Part shown: piece after piece, positions 1-9,131 of the stretch
Layout of the letters: each line of letters opens with the position of its first letter
Position numbering within the stretch: the stretch's first letter is position 1
Program-made: the position numbers and the translations under genes
From: an uncultured SAR116 cluster alpha proteobacterium
GTDB lineage: Bacteria; Pseudomonadota; Alphaproteobacteria; Puniceispirillales; Marisalimonadaceae
Direction of reading: 5' to 3'
Length of the DNA stretch: 64,000 bases
NCBI GenBank assembly: GCA_902542765.1
Contig: CACBVW010000001.1
Location: 1 to 64,000, forward strand
Notes under the pieces: model-generated
The model's database searches: none
What the model saw: only the letters and a program-made list of their open reading frames with translations
Told to the model about the DNA's origin: nothing

Positions 1-351
1 GGAAGAAAAATTAATGCAGAGCGAATATCAAAATTATGCCAATTATTAGATAATCAAAATATAAATATAATTGCATGTGTATTATCAATTTTTCCTGAAT
101 GGCAGGAATGGAACAGAAAAAACTTAAGCAATTATCGTCAAATTTATCTATATTCACCTATATCTTTTTTAATTAAACAAGATAATAAAGGCTTATATAA
201 AAGAGCTCAAAGTGGAGAAATTTCGAATGTTGTTGGTGTAGATATAGAGTTTCCTGAACCTTTGGAGTCTGATTTAATCATTGATAATTCAATAAGAGAT
301 AAATCTCCAACAAAAATTGCTTATGATATTTTTAATGAATTAATCAAATAA
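1..351 (+). CDS. Adenylylsulfate (APS) kinase-like protein, 3' end only
   Basis: The reading frame is open from base 1 to a TAA at 349-351, giving 116 residues with the start outside the window. The translation matches the C-terminal half of CysC-type APS kinases: an RKINAERI segment, FPEWQEWNRKN, a KGLYKRAQSGEISNVVGVD block and a final DLIIDNS. These correspond to the nucleotide- and APS-binding part of the family; the P-loop would lie upstream. APS kinases make PAPS, the sulfate donor. Such genes also occur in surface-polysaccharide clusters, where they may support sugar sulfation. The gene converges on the glycan operon that ends at 442. The family is fairly sure; the substrate is inferred. 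Confidence 0.75.
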   Translation, partial: GRKINAERISKLCQLLDNQNINIIACVLSIFPEWQEWNRKNLSNYRQIYLYSPISFLIKQDNKGLYKRAQSGEISNVVGVDIEFPEPLESDLIIDNSIRDKSPTKIAYDIFNELIK

Positions 352-441
352 TGCTAATATTTATAAAAAAATAATTTTTTAGTTTTTATAACAAATCTTT
401 AAAATATTTACTATTGGAGAAATTACACATTTATTATTAGA

Positions 442-2313
442 TTAATTACAAATTTGTTTTAAATTTTTAACGAATATATTTGGTGGACTTATATCAATAA
501 CTTTATTAGGATATTTTTCTATTTTTGAAATCCAAAATTCTATTTTTTTAGATAATTCAGAAAAATTAGTCACTAGATCTTTTTTAAATATTTTTGGAAA
601 ACAATTTTTGTATATATTTAAAGGATCATAAAAAACTGCCAATTTGTTAAAGTAATTACTAGCAAAAACGGCAGAAGTAAATGGAACACCAATACAATAA
701 TCAGAACATGCAAAAGGAATATATGGATCTATATTATTTGGTAACAAAATAATTCTGTTTGAAAATTTATTTTCTGACTTTAGCCTTAAAAAATTTAGTA
801 AATTTTTACTTTGATAAAACATTCTTTTATTTATTCTTCTTTTGGGTTTATAAACAAGACCAATGTTTTCAAATTTTTCTAAAATATTTATTAAATCATA
901 AAAAAACTTATCTTGCATTTTTGGAAGAAATCTATTGATGGTAGCTCTATGATTTTGGAAATTTTTTTCAAAAGTAGGTAAATCAAATATGCATATCCAA
1001 ATTTTTATTTTTTTATCGACTACCTTTCCTAACAGCTCTGATCTCAACTTATTTTTTTCATAACTTAACCAATGAGAGTTCCCCGACATTAATGGGCCTG
1101 AAACAATGAATTTAGGTTTTCTATCAATAGGTTGTAAGCTTCTTTCTTCAAAAACTCTTGTATCTATTTCATCCCACACAAATTGAAAATCGGCAAATAA
1201 AATAGATTGCACTAGTCTACCACAAAAATTTTTATTTGATTTTTTTTTGGAAAAATCAGCTGGAATAATACCAAACTGTGAATACTGCCACATTATAAAT
1301 TTAATATTTTGTGATTTTGTGATGGTACTTACATATCCAGCATTCTCTAAATCTGAATTGTTAGAAATAAAAACTTTAAAATTATTTTTTCTTAAAAAGT
1401 TATAATCGACATAACTTTTAAGCATACATAATTTAGTATTATGATTTAGATAACTTGAGACAGACTTGTTTTTAATATTATTGTCATTAGACAAATTCCA
1501 AATTAAACGAAATATTTCACTAATTTTTGTATATTTGTACTTATTTGAGTTAGTAACCCAACTTATTCCTTCATTTTTAAGAGAATTTGATAACTTTTTG
1601 CATGGTGTTATTGGAAGAACAAATAGTACTTTATTTTTAAGAATTGGCTTTTCTTTTATAAAAAAATAAAAACACGACTGTGTTCCATACTCAAATATCT
1701 CCTGAGGACTTATACCTTGACATATTATATCATATTTTAAATTTTTGGCTTTAGTTGAATTTTTTAAACATACTTTTAATATTAATATTAATTCAGAAAA
1801 ATAAAAAATTATTTTAGTCCATACTTTATCGAGACATAATGTGTAATCTAAAGTTTTATGTTTAAAGTTTACTTCAAAACCTAACTCAAATAACTCTTTG
1901 TATGTCACTGGAGGCACGAAATATAATTCGTCATAATGTTTTGAAATCTTATCCCCAATCTCAGAAAATTTGAATATATTTTCAAATTCTATCATCATAT
2001 TTGACATTAATTGGTCTGTAAAATCTAAATAATCATTATTATAAATATAAAAAGATTTATATTTTTCCCAACTTAAATCCATATTTTTTTTAAAATCATC
2101 ATATGCATTACCTAATAATGAATTGAATTCATATTGACCAGTTTTGAACATAGTTTCCAAGTTGGGTTTTTCGAAAAATTTCAAGAGATAAGTATTTAAA
2201 CCAACACTTTTTAAATAATAAATCTTATAACAAAAACTTAAAATTAATGCATATAAATAATTTAAAGGGTGTATATTATAAAAAAAAATACATTTATTTT
2301 TATGTTTAAACAA
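442..2313 (-). CDS. Uncharacterised surface-glycan protein, possible GT-B-type glycosyltransferase
   Basis: This 623-residue protein is not one I recognise. It starts with TTG immediately after the TAG of the upstream synthase gene, so the two are almost certainly co-transcribed. Two hydrophobic stretches (about residues 17-34 and 165-185) could be membrane-associated helices. Near residues 535-575 there is a pattern of the form SDYCIGVPFTSAVFAS followed by a hydrophobic strand and YDPLN. This resembles the nucleotide-sugar-binding end of GT-B and CDP-glycerol-transferase-like proteins. As the last gene of a nonulosonate operon it could transfer or polymerise the sugar. It could also be a non-catalytic assembly protein. 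The next in-frame ATG is at residue 55. Confidence 0.5.
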   Translation of the reverse strand: MFKHKNKCIFFYNIHPLNYLYALILSFCYKIYYLKSVGLNTYLLKFFEKPNLETMFKTGQYEFNSLLGNAYDDFKKNMDLSWEKYKSFYIYNNDYLDFTDQLMSNMMIEFENIFKFSEIGDKISKHYDELYFVPPVTYKELFELGFEVNFKHKTLDYTLCLDKVWTKIIFYFSELILILKVCLKNSTKAKNLKYDIICQGISPQEIFEYGTQSCFYFFIKEKPILKNKVLFVLPITPCKKLSNSLKNEGISWVTNSNKYKYTKISEIFRLIWNLSNDNNIKNKSVSSYLNHNTKLCMLKSYVDYNFLRKNNFKVFISNNSDLENAGYVSTITKSQNIKFIMWQYSQFGIIPADFSKKKSNKNFCGRLVQSILFADFQFVWDEIDTRVFEERSLQPIDRKPKFIVSGPLMSGNSHWLSYEKNKLRSELLGKVVDKKIKIWICIFDLPTFEKNFQNHRATINRFLPKMQDKFFYDLINILEKFENIGLVYKPKRRINKRMFYQSKNLLNFLRLKSENKFSNRIILLPNNIDPYIPFACSDYCIGVPFTSAVFASNYFNKLAVFYDPLNIYKNCFPKIFKKDLVTNFSELSKKIEFWISKIEKYPNKVIDISPPNIFVKNLKQICN

Positions 2314-3408
2314 CTATATTTTTTCCTTTATAAGTTCATTTATTTTATAATCAAATGTGCTTTTTTTTTCTAATATTTTCCAATAATTCAGAGGACTAAT
2401 GCCATTGCCTGGTCTTTTGCAGGTGATATTTAATGCTGTGAAATTTTCACCTTTTTTAATTGAAGTTTTCGCAACAATGCTTTTTGTTGCAATAATATGA
2501 TTTTCTTTAGCAGATTTTGTTACTTCTATTTTTTTTGATCCTAAAATTTTTTTTACCTTCCTTAATTGAGCAACCATATTTTTAAAATCTTTTGGTTCGA
2601 GTGAAGTTTTGTGATCTGGACCATTCATTTTTTTGTCAAGGGTAAAATGTTTTTCAATAACTTTTGCACCTAATGACGCTGCTATTATTGGCGCTGTAAT
2701 ACCTAAACTATGATCCGAAAATCCTATGTTTAAATTAAATAACTTTTTAAATGTAGTCATAGAATTTAAATTTATCTCTTTAAAAGGTGCTGGATAAGAA
2801 GATGTACATTTCAAAATAACCACTTTTTCTTGAAGAATTTTTTTTCCAATATTGGACTCAAAGGCGTCTTTAAATTTTCTAATTGAAGGTTTTTCATTAT
2901 TTTTTAATAATCCAAAAGCAATAATCCCCAGTGCTACTTTAATCTCTTCTAAATTAGACATGCCTGTGGAGACTAACAATTTTTCAGCTCGCAAAGCATG
3001 CTGTAGTAATAATGGAGCATTAGTCAAGTCTCCAGATGGTATTTTTAAAATATCTAATTTAAGCTTTTCAGTTAAAAAGCACAAACTTTCAAAGTCAAAA
3101 GCAGTAGACAAAAAGTTTATTTTTTTATAATCGCAATATTCTTTGATATCAAAAAAATCATCATAGGTTAACTCTAATTTTTTTAACATCTCATATTGAT
3201 TTTGATTTTTTTGGGAATCTACCTTTTGATACTTTGCAGTTTTTGCATGTTCTGTTACTAATAAATCTGTTTTAAATGTTTGAAATTTTATAGCGTCTGC
3301 ACCAACTTCTACGGCTTTGTCCACAAGTTTTAAAGCAAGTTTTTTACTGCCATTATGATTAATTCCTGCTTCAGCAATAACATAAACATTTTTATTTTTT
3401 TTAAACAA
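2314..3408 (-). CDS. legI: N,N'-diacetyllegionaminate synthase-like (NeuB/LegI family)
   Basis: NeuB-family synthases condense phosphoenolpyruvate with a 2,4-diacetamido hexose (LegI) or ManNAc (NeuB) to make a nine-carbon nonulosonic acid. The 364 residues show the family order. The TIM-barrel domain has AEAGINHNG (12-20), KFQTFK (41-46), CTSSYPAP (201-208), GFSDHS (229-234) and EKHFTLDKKMNGPDHK (252-267). A C-terminal SAF (antifreeze-like) domain carries RPGNGISP (332-339). The stretch around residues 158-200, with the ALGIIAFG motif, looks more like LegI than Campylobacter-type NeuB. Start is TTG, with an AAAGGA ribosome site six bases upstream. LegB, LegC and LegG homologues upstream favour a legionaminic-type product over sialic acid. 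Confidence 0.85.
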   Translation of the reverse strand: MFKKNKNVYVIAEAGINHNGSKKLALKLVDKAVEVGADAIKFQTFKTDLLVTEHAKTAKYQKVDSQKNQNQYEMLKKLELTYDDFFDIKEYCDYKKINFLSTAFDFESLCFLTEKLKLDILKIPSGDLTNAPLLLQHALRAEKLLVSTGMSNLEEIKVALGIIAFGLLKNNEKPSIRKFKDAFESNIGKKILQEKVVILKCTSSYPAPFKEINLNSMTTFKKLFNLNIGFSDHSLGITAPIIAASLGAKVIEKHFTLDKKMNGPDHKTSLEPKDFKNMVAQLRKVKKILGSKKIEVTKSAKENHIIATKSIVAKTSIKKGENFTALNITCKRPGNGISPLNYWKILEKKSTFDYKINELIKEKI

Positions 3409-3431
3409 AACAATTCCTTTAAAAAGTTATT

Positions 3432-4361
3432 TTATTTTAACTGTAATTCCTTCATTAAAATTGCATGATCAATTCTTGGAAATTCATATTTATTAAATTT
3501 TTCCAATTGTGAATTTGATCTAAATCCTATTTTTACTCCTAAATTATCTAAAATTTCTAATGTATATTTATTATATGAGTTACATGGATGAGACATTGTT
3601 ATTGGTATTGTGCTTAAAATATTACTTAAATGATAAAAGTTTTTTTCATATTCTAATTTTTGCTTCTTTGTACTCATAGAAGCTAATTCTGTAGGATGAG
3701 AGTATGAGTGCAATCCAATGACATGACCTTTAAAACTCAATTCTTGGATTTGACGTTCATCCATCCAAAGGTGTGAATTTAATTTGTTTAAGTCTAAATT
3801 ATCATTTGTTATCAGTTCATCCATAATTTTAAAATAATTATCTTGGCCTAATATTTTATCTCTAATAAATCTAAATTTTTTATCATTGTATGAATAAAAA
3901 TTAAATTCTTTCAAATGATCTTCTATATTTGCATTTTTTAGACATTTGTTTACAAAATCATTGTGTTTTGATAATTCTAAGTAATTAAAAAATTTATCAT
4001 AAAACTCTTCAATATCTCTAAAGAATGCTGTCCTGTAATAACGATAAATTTCTAGACGACCTAGATAACCATCATAGATATTTGAATATACAAACCAAAA
4101 TGCTGTTAATTTTCTTTTTTCTAATACTGGCAATGCTACATCATATTGACACCGAAGACCATCGTCAAAAGTAATACATATATCGTTATCTTCTAATTCA
4201 TTATTAGTCGCTTTTTCTAACCATTTATTTGCGTCTAATATATTAAAATCACCTAAAAAATCTAAAATTTTTTCAAATTCATTTTGGTCTATGGCTCCTT
4301 GACCCCTAAGATGATTTTTGTAATTACAAAAATGATGAAACATTATACCGTGTGCTGTCAT
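3432..4361 (-). CDS. Polysaccharide deacetylase (NodB/CE4-type)
   Basis: This 309-residue protein shows the CE4 metal-dependent deacetylase signature. The ITFDDG motif with its two aspartates is at residues 63-68, and a later LHSYSHP segment supplies the HxxxH metal ligands. There is no signal peptide, so it probably acts in the cytoplasm. It lies between the LegG and LegI homologues, 19 bases from legG and 23 from legI, in one minus-strand operon. The position suggests that it removes an N- or O-acyl group from a sugar intermediate or a lipid-linked glycan. The family call is firm; the substrate is unknown. A CE4 enzyme is not part of the standard legionaminic pathway. Confidence 0.78.
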   Translation of the reverse strand: MTAHGIMFHHFCNYKNHLRGQGAIDQNEFEKILDFLGDFNILDANKWLEKATNNELEDNDICITFDDGLRCQYDVALPVLEKRKLTAFWFVYSNIYDGYLGRLEIYRYYRTAFFRDIEEFYDKFFNYLELSKHNDFVNKCLKNANIEDHLKEFNFYSYNDKKFRFIRDKILGQDNYFKIMDELITNDNLDLNKLNSHLWMDERQIQELSFKGHVIGLHSYSHPTELASMSTKKQKLEYEKNFYHLSNILSTIPITMSHPCNSYNKYTLEILDNLGVKIGFRSNSQLEKFNKYEFPRIDHAILMKELQLK

Positions 4362-4380
4362 TCAACTATCCATCAAGAAA

Positions 4381-5544
4381 TTAAAATGCTATATCTCTAA
4401 ATTTTTTTAAGTTTATTTTATCTATATCAATTTTTTCAAGAAATTTTACTATATTTTTAGTTGTATTTTTTTTTTCATAAGGAGGTAGGGTTTTGGATTT
4501 ACTTTTATATTCGTTTTTTAACAATTTATGACAAAGTCTTAAAATCATTCTTTCATTATTTGCACAATCAAATACCGTATGGTGTTTTTCTCTACCAAAC
4601 TGTCTGTCCCCTATATTTATTGAGGGTATTTTTAATGACGGAGCCTCAATAATGCCACTTGAAGAATTTCCAACAACAACTTTACAGTGTTTTAATAATG
4701 AAAGATAAACCAAATGACCTAAATTTTTATAAAAGTATGAGTTTTTGTTCTTTCTTACAAAACTTTTAATTTTTTTATTTATAATATCACCACCAAGGTC
4801 TGAGTTGCTCATTGTGAATAAAAAATTTGTATTTTCTATTTTTTTTAGGGCATTCAAAAGGGGATTAATTTGGTGTTCAAAAGATAATTGTGAAATTGTT
4901 TCTGGATGAAAAGTTATTAAAAAAGTTTGTCTGCATAAATCAATCTTTAAAATGTTTTCTAATTCTTGTTGATTAAGCAATTTTGTATTTTTTATATTCT
5001 CAACTCCTAAACTTCCTACATGTAAAACAAATTTTTTATTCTCACCTAATTGAATAATTCTTAATTTTGATCTTTTTGTTGCAGCAAAGTGAATATGAGA
5101 CATTTTTGTTATTGCGTGACGAAATGCATTATCCATTGCACCTTCAGTAATTTCACCACCATGAACATGAGCTATTGGTATATTAAATAAAGTAGCAACA
5201 GTTGCGCAAATTAAAATCTCATATCTATCTCCTAAAATAATAATCAAATCAGGCTTTGATTTCATGAATAATTTCGAAAAACCTTTAAACCCATTACCCA
5301 TTTGTTCAGAAATATCTCCATGAGTTGTTGATCCTATTTTTAGGTTAACTTTTCCACTAATTAAAATTTTATCATTTAAAATTTCTTTATACGTAAATCC
5401 GTGTTGCTTAGATAAGTGCGTTCCTGTGACAATAACTTTAAGATTAAAATTATTATTTTTATTTAAACTTCTTATAAGATTTGAAAGTATTCCATACTCA
5501 GCTCTAGAGCCTGTAATAACGTAGATTTTTTTAATCTTTTTCAT
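4381..5544 (-). CDS. legG: UDP-sugar 2-epimerase, hydrolysing (NeuC/LegG family)
   Basis: The enzyme releases UDP and inverts C2, turning UDP-2,4-diacetamido-trideoxyglucose (LegG) or UDP-GlcNAc (NeuC) into the free manno-sugar used by the synthase. The 387 residues show TGSRAEYG at 11-18, HGGEITEGAMDNAFRH in the middle, ITFHPET, and a UDP-binding GNSSSGIIEAPSL segment followed by NIGDRQFGRE. These patterns mark the hydrolysing branch rather than WecB. The stop overlaps nothing, while the start overlaps the 3' end of the aminotransferase gene by 14 bases, suggesting translational coupling. The companion genes point to LegG rather than NeuC. Confidence 0.86.
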   Translation of the reverse strand: MKKIKKIYVITGSRAEYGILSNLIRSLNKNNNFNLKVIVTGTHLSKQHGFTYKEILNDKILISGKVNLKIGSTTHGDISEQMGNGFKGFSKLFMKSKPDLIIILGDRYEILICATVATLFNIPIAHVHGGEITEGAMDNAFRHAITKMSHIHFAATKRSKLRIIQLGENKKFVLHVGSLGVENIKNTKLLNQQELENILKIDLCRQTFLITFHPETISQLSFEHQINPLLNALKKIENTNFLFTMSNSDLGGDIINKKIKSFVRKNKNSYFYKNLGHLVYLSLLKHCKVVVGNSSSGIIEAPSLKIPSINIGDRQFGREKHHTVFDCANNERMILRLCHKLLKNEYKSKSKTLPPYEKKNTTKNIVKFLEKIDIDKINLKKFRDIAF

Positions 5545-6700
5545 GTAAGATCACACTACTTGGTATGCAAACAATTCTATTATATAAACTTACTGTATTT
5601 ATAAGATCAACTTGCTGATTATGTTTAAACATTGGCAAAAGATGCATAGGAAACCATGCAGGCCTCATAAAAATTTTTTGACCGTGACTTAGTTCTAATA
5701 ATTTATTCCTCTCTTTTTTATTTTCCAATATTAAACAATTTAACCAATAGTTAGAATATGCATCTTCTGGTTCTGAAAATAGATTTAGATTTTGTAATAC
5801 AGAAAATTTTTCATATTTTTTAAAAATTTTTCTTTTAATGACTAAAAATTTTTCAATTTGCTCTAGTTGAGCAATACCAAGTGCAGCATTTAGATTTGGC
5901 ATTCTATAATTAAACCCAACTTCGTTGTGAAAAAATTCCCATGGATGGCTAATTTTTGATGTATTAATCATATGATTCATTTTAATTGATAATTGTTTGT
6001 TATTTGTTAGAAGAGCTCCACCACCTCCTGTAGTAATAATTTTGTTTCCATTAAAACTAAGTGTAGAAATTACCCCAAAATTTCCAACGTGCTTTTCTTT
6101 ATAAAGACTACCAAGTGCTTCTGCTGCATCTTCAATTAGAATAATATTATACTTTTGACATAATTTATAAATTTTATCTAACTTTACAGGGTGACCAAAT
6201 GTATGCATTGGAAGAACAACTTTAATTTTTTTATTGCTTTTCTTGTTCCAGCAAAAACCATCATTCCTGATTTCACAATAATCATTTAAAAAATTTTCAA
6301 GAGATATGTGACACATACCAAGTGTTTTTGTATTTACATCTATAAAGATTGGACTTGCTCTACAATATTTTATTGAATTAACAGTTGCAACAAAAGTTAA
6401 TGCTTGAGTTATTACTTCAGTATTTTCATCTACACCTGCTACTTTTAAAGCTATATGTAAAGCGGAGGTACCATTTACAGTAACATTACAATATTTAATA
6501 CCAGTGAACTCAGATAGTTTTTTTTCAAATTTTTTTATTAATGGACCTACACTAGATACGTAGGTTGAATTTATTACTTCTTGTAGGTATTTATTTTCGT
6601 TTCCTAAAAATAATGGATTATGAAGTGGTATTTTTTCCTGATCTGTATAAATTTTTCTTATAAAGTCTAAAAGTTTTTGATATTTTATTGAATTTTCCAT
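5531..6700 (-). CDS. legC: LegC-family UDP-4-keto-sugar aminotransferase
   Basis: This is a DegT/DnrJ/EryC1-fold, PLP-dependent enzyme. Its segments include NSTYVSSVGPLIKKFE, VNGTSALHIAL, EDAAEALGS and SFNGNKIITTGGGGAL; the lysine of the last is the expected PLP-linked residue. LegC transfers an amino group to C4 of the 4-keto-6-deoxy sugar made by LegB. I chose the ATG at 6698-6700 (MENSIKYQ). The frame could begin three codons earlier at a TTG, but that codon is weaker. The 3' end overlaps the LegG gene by 14 bases, and the LegB homologue ends 11 bases upstream. Order and spacing match a coupled legB-legC-legG unit. Confidence 0.86.
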   Translation of the reverse strand: MENSIKYQKLLDFIRKIYTDQEKIPLHNPLFLGNENKYLQEVINSTYVSSVGPLIKKFEKKLSEFTGIKYCNVTVNGTSALHIALKVAGVDENTEVITQALTFVATVNSIKYCRASPIFIDVNTKTLGMCHISLENFLNDYCEIRNDGFCWNKKSNKKIKVVLPMHTFGHPVKLDKIYKLCQKYNIILIEDAAEALGSLYKEKHVGNFGVISTLSFNGNKIITTGGGGALLTNNKQLSIKMNHMINTSKISHPWEFFHNEVGFNYRMPNLNAALGIAQLEQIEKFLVIKRKIFKKYEKFSVLQNLNLFSEPEDAYSNYWLNCLILENKKERNKLLELSHGQKIFMRPAWFPMHLLPMFKHNQQVDLINTVSLYNRIVCIPSSVILHEKD

Positions 6701-6711
6701 TACTATCAATT

Positions 6712-7713
6712 TTAGATTTTATAATCATGAATATTTTTATATAAATAAATATTTTCAGGTTTTTTAAACCACTCTATTGTTTTATATATACCATCTTTAA
6801 GTCCTTTTATTCCAGAAAAATTAGGTTGCCAATCTAGTATTTCTCTGGCCTTTCGATTATCAGCCCATAATCTATTTACTTCTGAATTTTTTGGTCTTAA
6901 TCTTTTTTTATCTTCATTTATATTAAGATCAACATTAAGAAACTTTGAAATGATTTGTGCAGTATCTTTTATGCTAATCTCAAAATTGCTTCCTATATTG
7001 AAAACTTCTCCTGAAATTTTTTCATTAAGCATACAAGAAATGAAGCCTTCTACAGTATCATCTATATAATTAAAATCTCTAGTAGTAGAAACATCACCTA
7101 AATTTATTAAATTATTACTTTGCAGTTGGAGTATAATTGTTGGTATGACTGCTCTTAACGACTGCCTTGGTCCATATGTATTAAATGGTCTACATATTGT
7201 TATTGGAAGGTCGAATGAAAAATAATATGAGAGTGCAAGTTGGTCAGCAGCAATTTTACTAGCTGAATATGGTGATTGACCTTTCAAAGGATGTGTTTCA
7301 GAAATAGGAACAAATTCTGCTGTACCATAAACTTCACTTGTTGAAGTGTGAATAACTTTTGATACACCAGAATTTAAAGCTGCTTGTAAAACATTTAAAG
7401 TCCCATTGATATTTGTCTCTATATACGATTGGGGTGCATCATATGAATAAGGTATGCCTATTAATGATGCCAAATGAAATACAACATCACAATTTCTAAT
7501 TACTTTGTTCATTTGGAAAGCATCTCGAACATCGCCTGATATTATTTCGAGATTAGATTTAATATGATCTGGTAAATAATCAAGCCATCCATTTGAACTA
7601 AATGAATTGTAATGTGATAATGCTCTTACATTATGGCCATCTATAACAAGTTTTTCAGTTAAATGTGAACCAATAAAACCATCAGCTCCTGTTATAAAAA
7701 TATTTTTTTTCAT
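6712..7713 (-). CDS. legB: NAD-dependent UDP-GlcNAc 4,6-dehydratase, LegB type
   Basis: LegB starts the pathway by converting UDP-GlcNAc to its 4-keto-6-deoxy derivative. The 333-residue short-chain dehydrogenase-type protein has the Rossmann motif TGADGFIG at 8-15. STSEVYG at 124-130 holds the dehydratase Ser-Glu positions, and YSASK at 149-153 supplies the Tyr and Lys of the active site. SLIGIPYSYDAP and IETNINGTLNVLQAA are typical of LegB. The gene follows the 454-residue unknown (53-base gap) and is closely followed by legC. A related UDP-glucose or UDP-glucuronate enzyme is possible, but the legC/legG/legI context makes LegB the best reading. Confidence 0.85.
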   Translation of the reverse strand: MKKNIFITGADGFIGSHLTEKLVIDGHNVRALSHYNSFSSNGWLDYLPDHIKSNLEIISGDVRDAFQMNKVIRNCDVVFHLASLIGIPYSYDAPQSYIETNINGTLNVLQAALNSGVSKVIHTSTSEVYGTAEFVPISETHPLKGQSPYSASKIAADQLALSYYFSFDLPITICRPFNTYGPRQSLRAVIPTIILQLQSNNLINLGDVSTTRDFNYIDDTVEGFISCMLNEKISGEVFNIGSNFEISIKDTAQIISKFLNVDLNINEDKKRLRPKNSEVNRLWADNRKAREILDWQPNFSGIKGLKDGIYKTIEWFKKPENIYLYKNIHDYKI

Positions 7714-7766
7714 AACCTTTTTCTTGTTTTTTTAAAATTAACATAAATAATTATATTTTTTCTTAG

Positions 7767-9131
7767 CTAAGATATCCAATCATTTTCATGATAAATTTTT
7801 TGTTCCCAAGAACCATAATTCGCTAAATCACAAACATTTACAATAGTGTTTCCTACTTTATCGTTACATGCAACTCCTATATGGCTTAAAGCTATTTGAT
7901 CAATCGTATGTGCGTCAAAAACATATGTCCATTCGTTACCGTCATCATTTATAAAATCATCTCTAAAATATCTTCCTTCATGTGTTCTTAAAGATAAAAA
8001 TGGTTGAGGACCCCAAATATCCTTATCTGTCTTAACTTTTAGAAAAGTTTTGTTTAATTCAAAAGAGAAGTTTGGAGGGGTTGTGTTAGGCAATTTCAAA
8101 ACCGCCCTAAATCCTTCAACTACATTAGCCCATTTAAAATCTATACCAGGATATTCTTTTGATACATTTCTTAATAATTCTACGAACTCTTCAATTTCTC
8201 CAACCATATCTCTAAAATCATGATTGGTAACACCTACTAAAATGTCCTCTCCCCTTTTAGCAGCTTCAAAGGCTCTTTTTAACTCTTTTTCATTAATATT
8301 ATTGTAACGTGTTCTTAAATTTAAGCATCTACTTATATATCTATTTAAGTTACCTTCTTTTCTATGATCATATAGGTCAGGCTTATATATCCTCCAATCA
8401 GTAGGTGCTCCTCTCCAATCTACAAATCTACCTGGTATAGGATAAATTTTTTTTATTTCTTCAGGGTCGTCAACCAACTGATGTGCAATATCAAAAGGTA
8501 TCCAAGCTTCAAGCCACAAGTTGATATCATACGTTTCGTAATGTCCTCCAGGCCTATGCGCAACAGGAAACCATTTATGATCTATTATCCGTCGAGCAAT
8601 GATTTCATTGTGTAGTAAATTAATATTAAAGCCACAAGACTGTCTATGACTATCTCTGGACATACTAGCTGGATGAAAATGCCAATTTATTTGGTCTCTT
8701 GGTGCATCATAATCACGTAATAAATCTTTATAATGTTCAAACACAGAATGGAACCCCAGGGATTTTCTCCTCGGGTTATTTTCGAAATTTACGTGATCCA
8801 TGCAATGCCAAGAAAGAACATATGGTTTACCATGTGAGTCTGACATTTTATTTCTCCATTGTGGAGAAAATATTGTTTCATGCATTTTATCAATTTTATC
8901 CCATGTGTCCAGATAAGTGTTTATCATCTCTTCTTTAACAATATCAGCAACTAAATGTTCTTTACCGCCAAAATCAATCTCATGGTTCCTAATTTTTTCT
9001 AAATTTTTTTTAGATGGTTCTATCTTAAATCCGTAATGCTCTTTAATTCTTTGAAAACTAGCTTCTAAGCTTTCATATAAAGGCCCTTCAGTATCTACCG
9101 CATGCACAACGTATAACTTTCCATATCCCAT
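7767..9131 (-). CDS. Unrecognised 454-residue protein, possibly a divergent NodB-like hydrolase
   Basis: I do not recognise this family. It begins with a short beta strand and HAVDTEGP (residues 10-17), a pattern that could stand for the metal-binding Asp motif of deacetylase-type barrels. Further possible metal ligands are NWHFHPAS (149-156), AHRPGGHYE (191-199) and a later VGVTNHDFRDM. The last ~120 residues look like a beta-rich domain. There is no signal peptide or membrane segment. The start is well set: an AAGGAG site lies six bases before the ATG. The gene sits directly after the zinc-ribbon methyltransferase (stop adjacent to its start) and before legB, so it probably acts on the same glycan. 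A hydrolase or deacetylase role is only inference. Confidence 0.55.
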   Translation of the reverse strand: MGYGKLYVVHAVDTEGPLYESLEASFQRIKEHYGFKIEPSKKNLEKIRNHEIDFGGKEHLVADIVKEEMINTYLDTWDKIDKMHETIFSPQWRNKMSDSHGKPYVLSWHCMDHVNFENNPRRKSLGFHSVFEHYKDLLRDYDAPRDQINWHFHPASMSRDSHRQSCGFNINLLHNEIIARRIIDHKWFPVAHRPGGHYETYDINLWLEAWIPFDIAHQLVDDPEEIKKIYPIPGRFVDWRGAPTDWRIYKPDLYDHRKEGNLNRYISRCLNLRTRYNNINEKELKRAFEAAKRGEDILVGVTNHDFRDMVGEIEEFVELLRNVSKEYPGIDFKWANVVEGFRAVLKLPNTTPPNFSFELNKTFLKVKTDKDIWGPQPFLSLRTHEGRYFRDDFINDDGNEWTYVFDAHTIDQIALSHIGVACNDKVGNTIVNVCDLANYGSWEQKIYHENDWIS

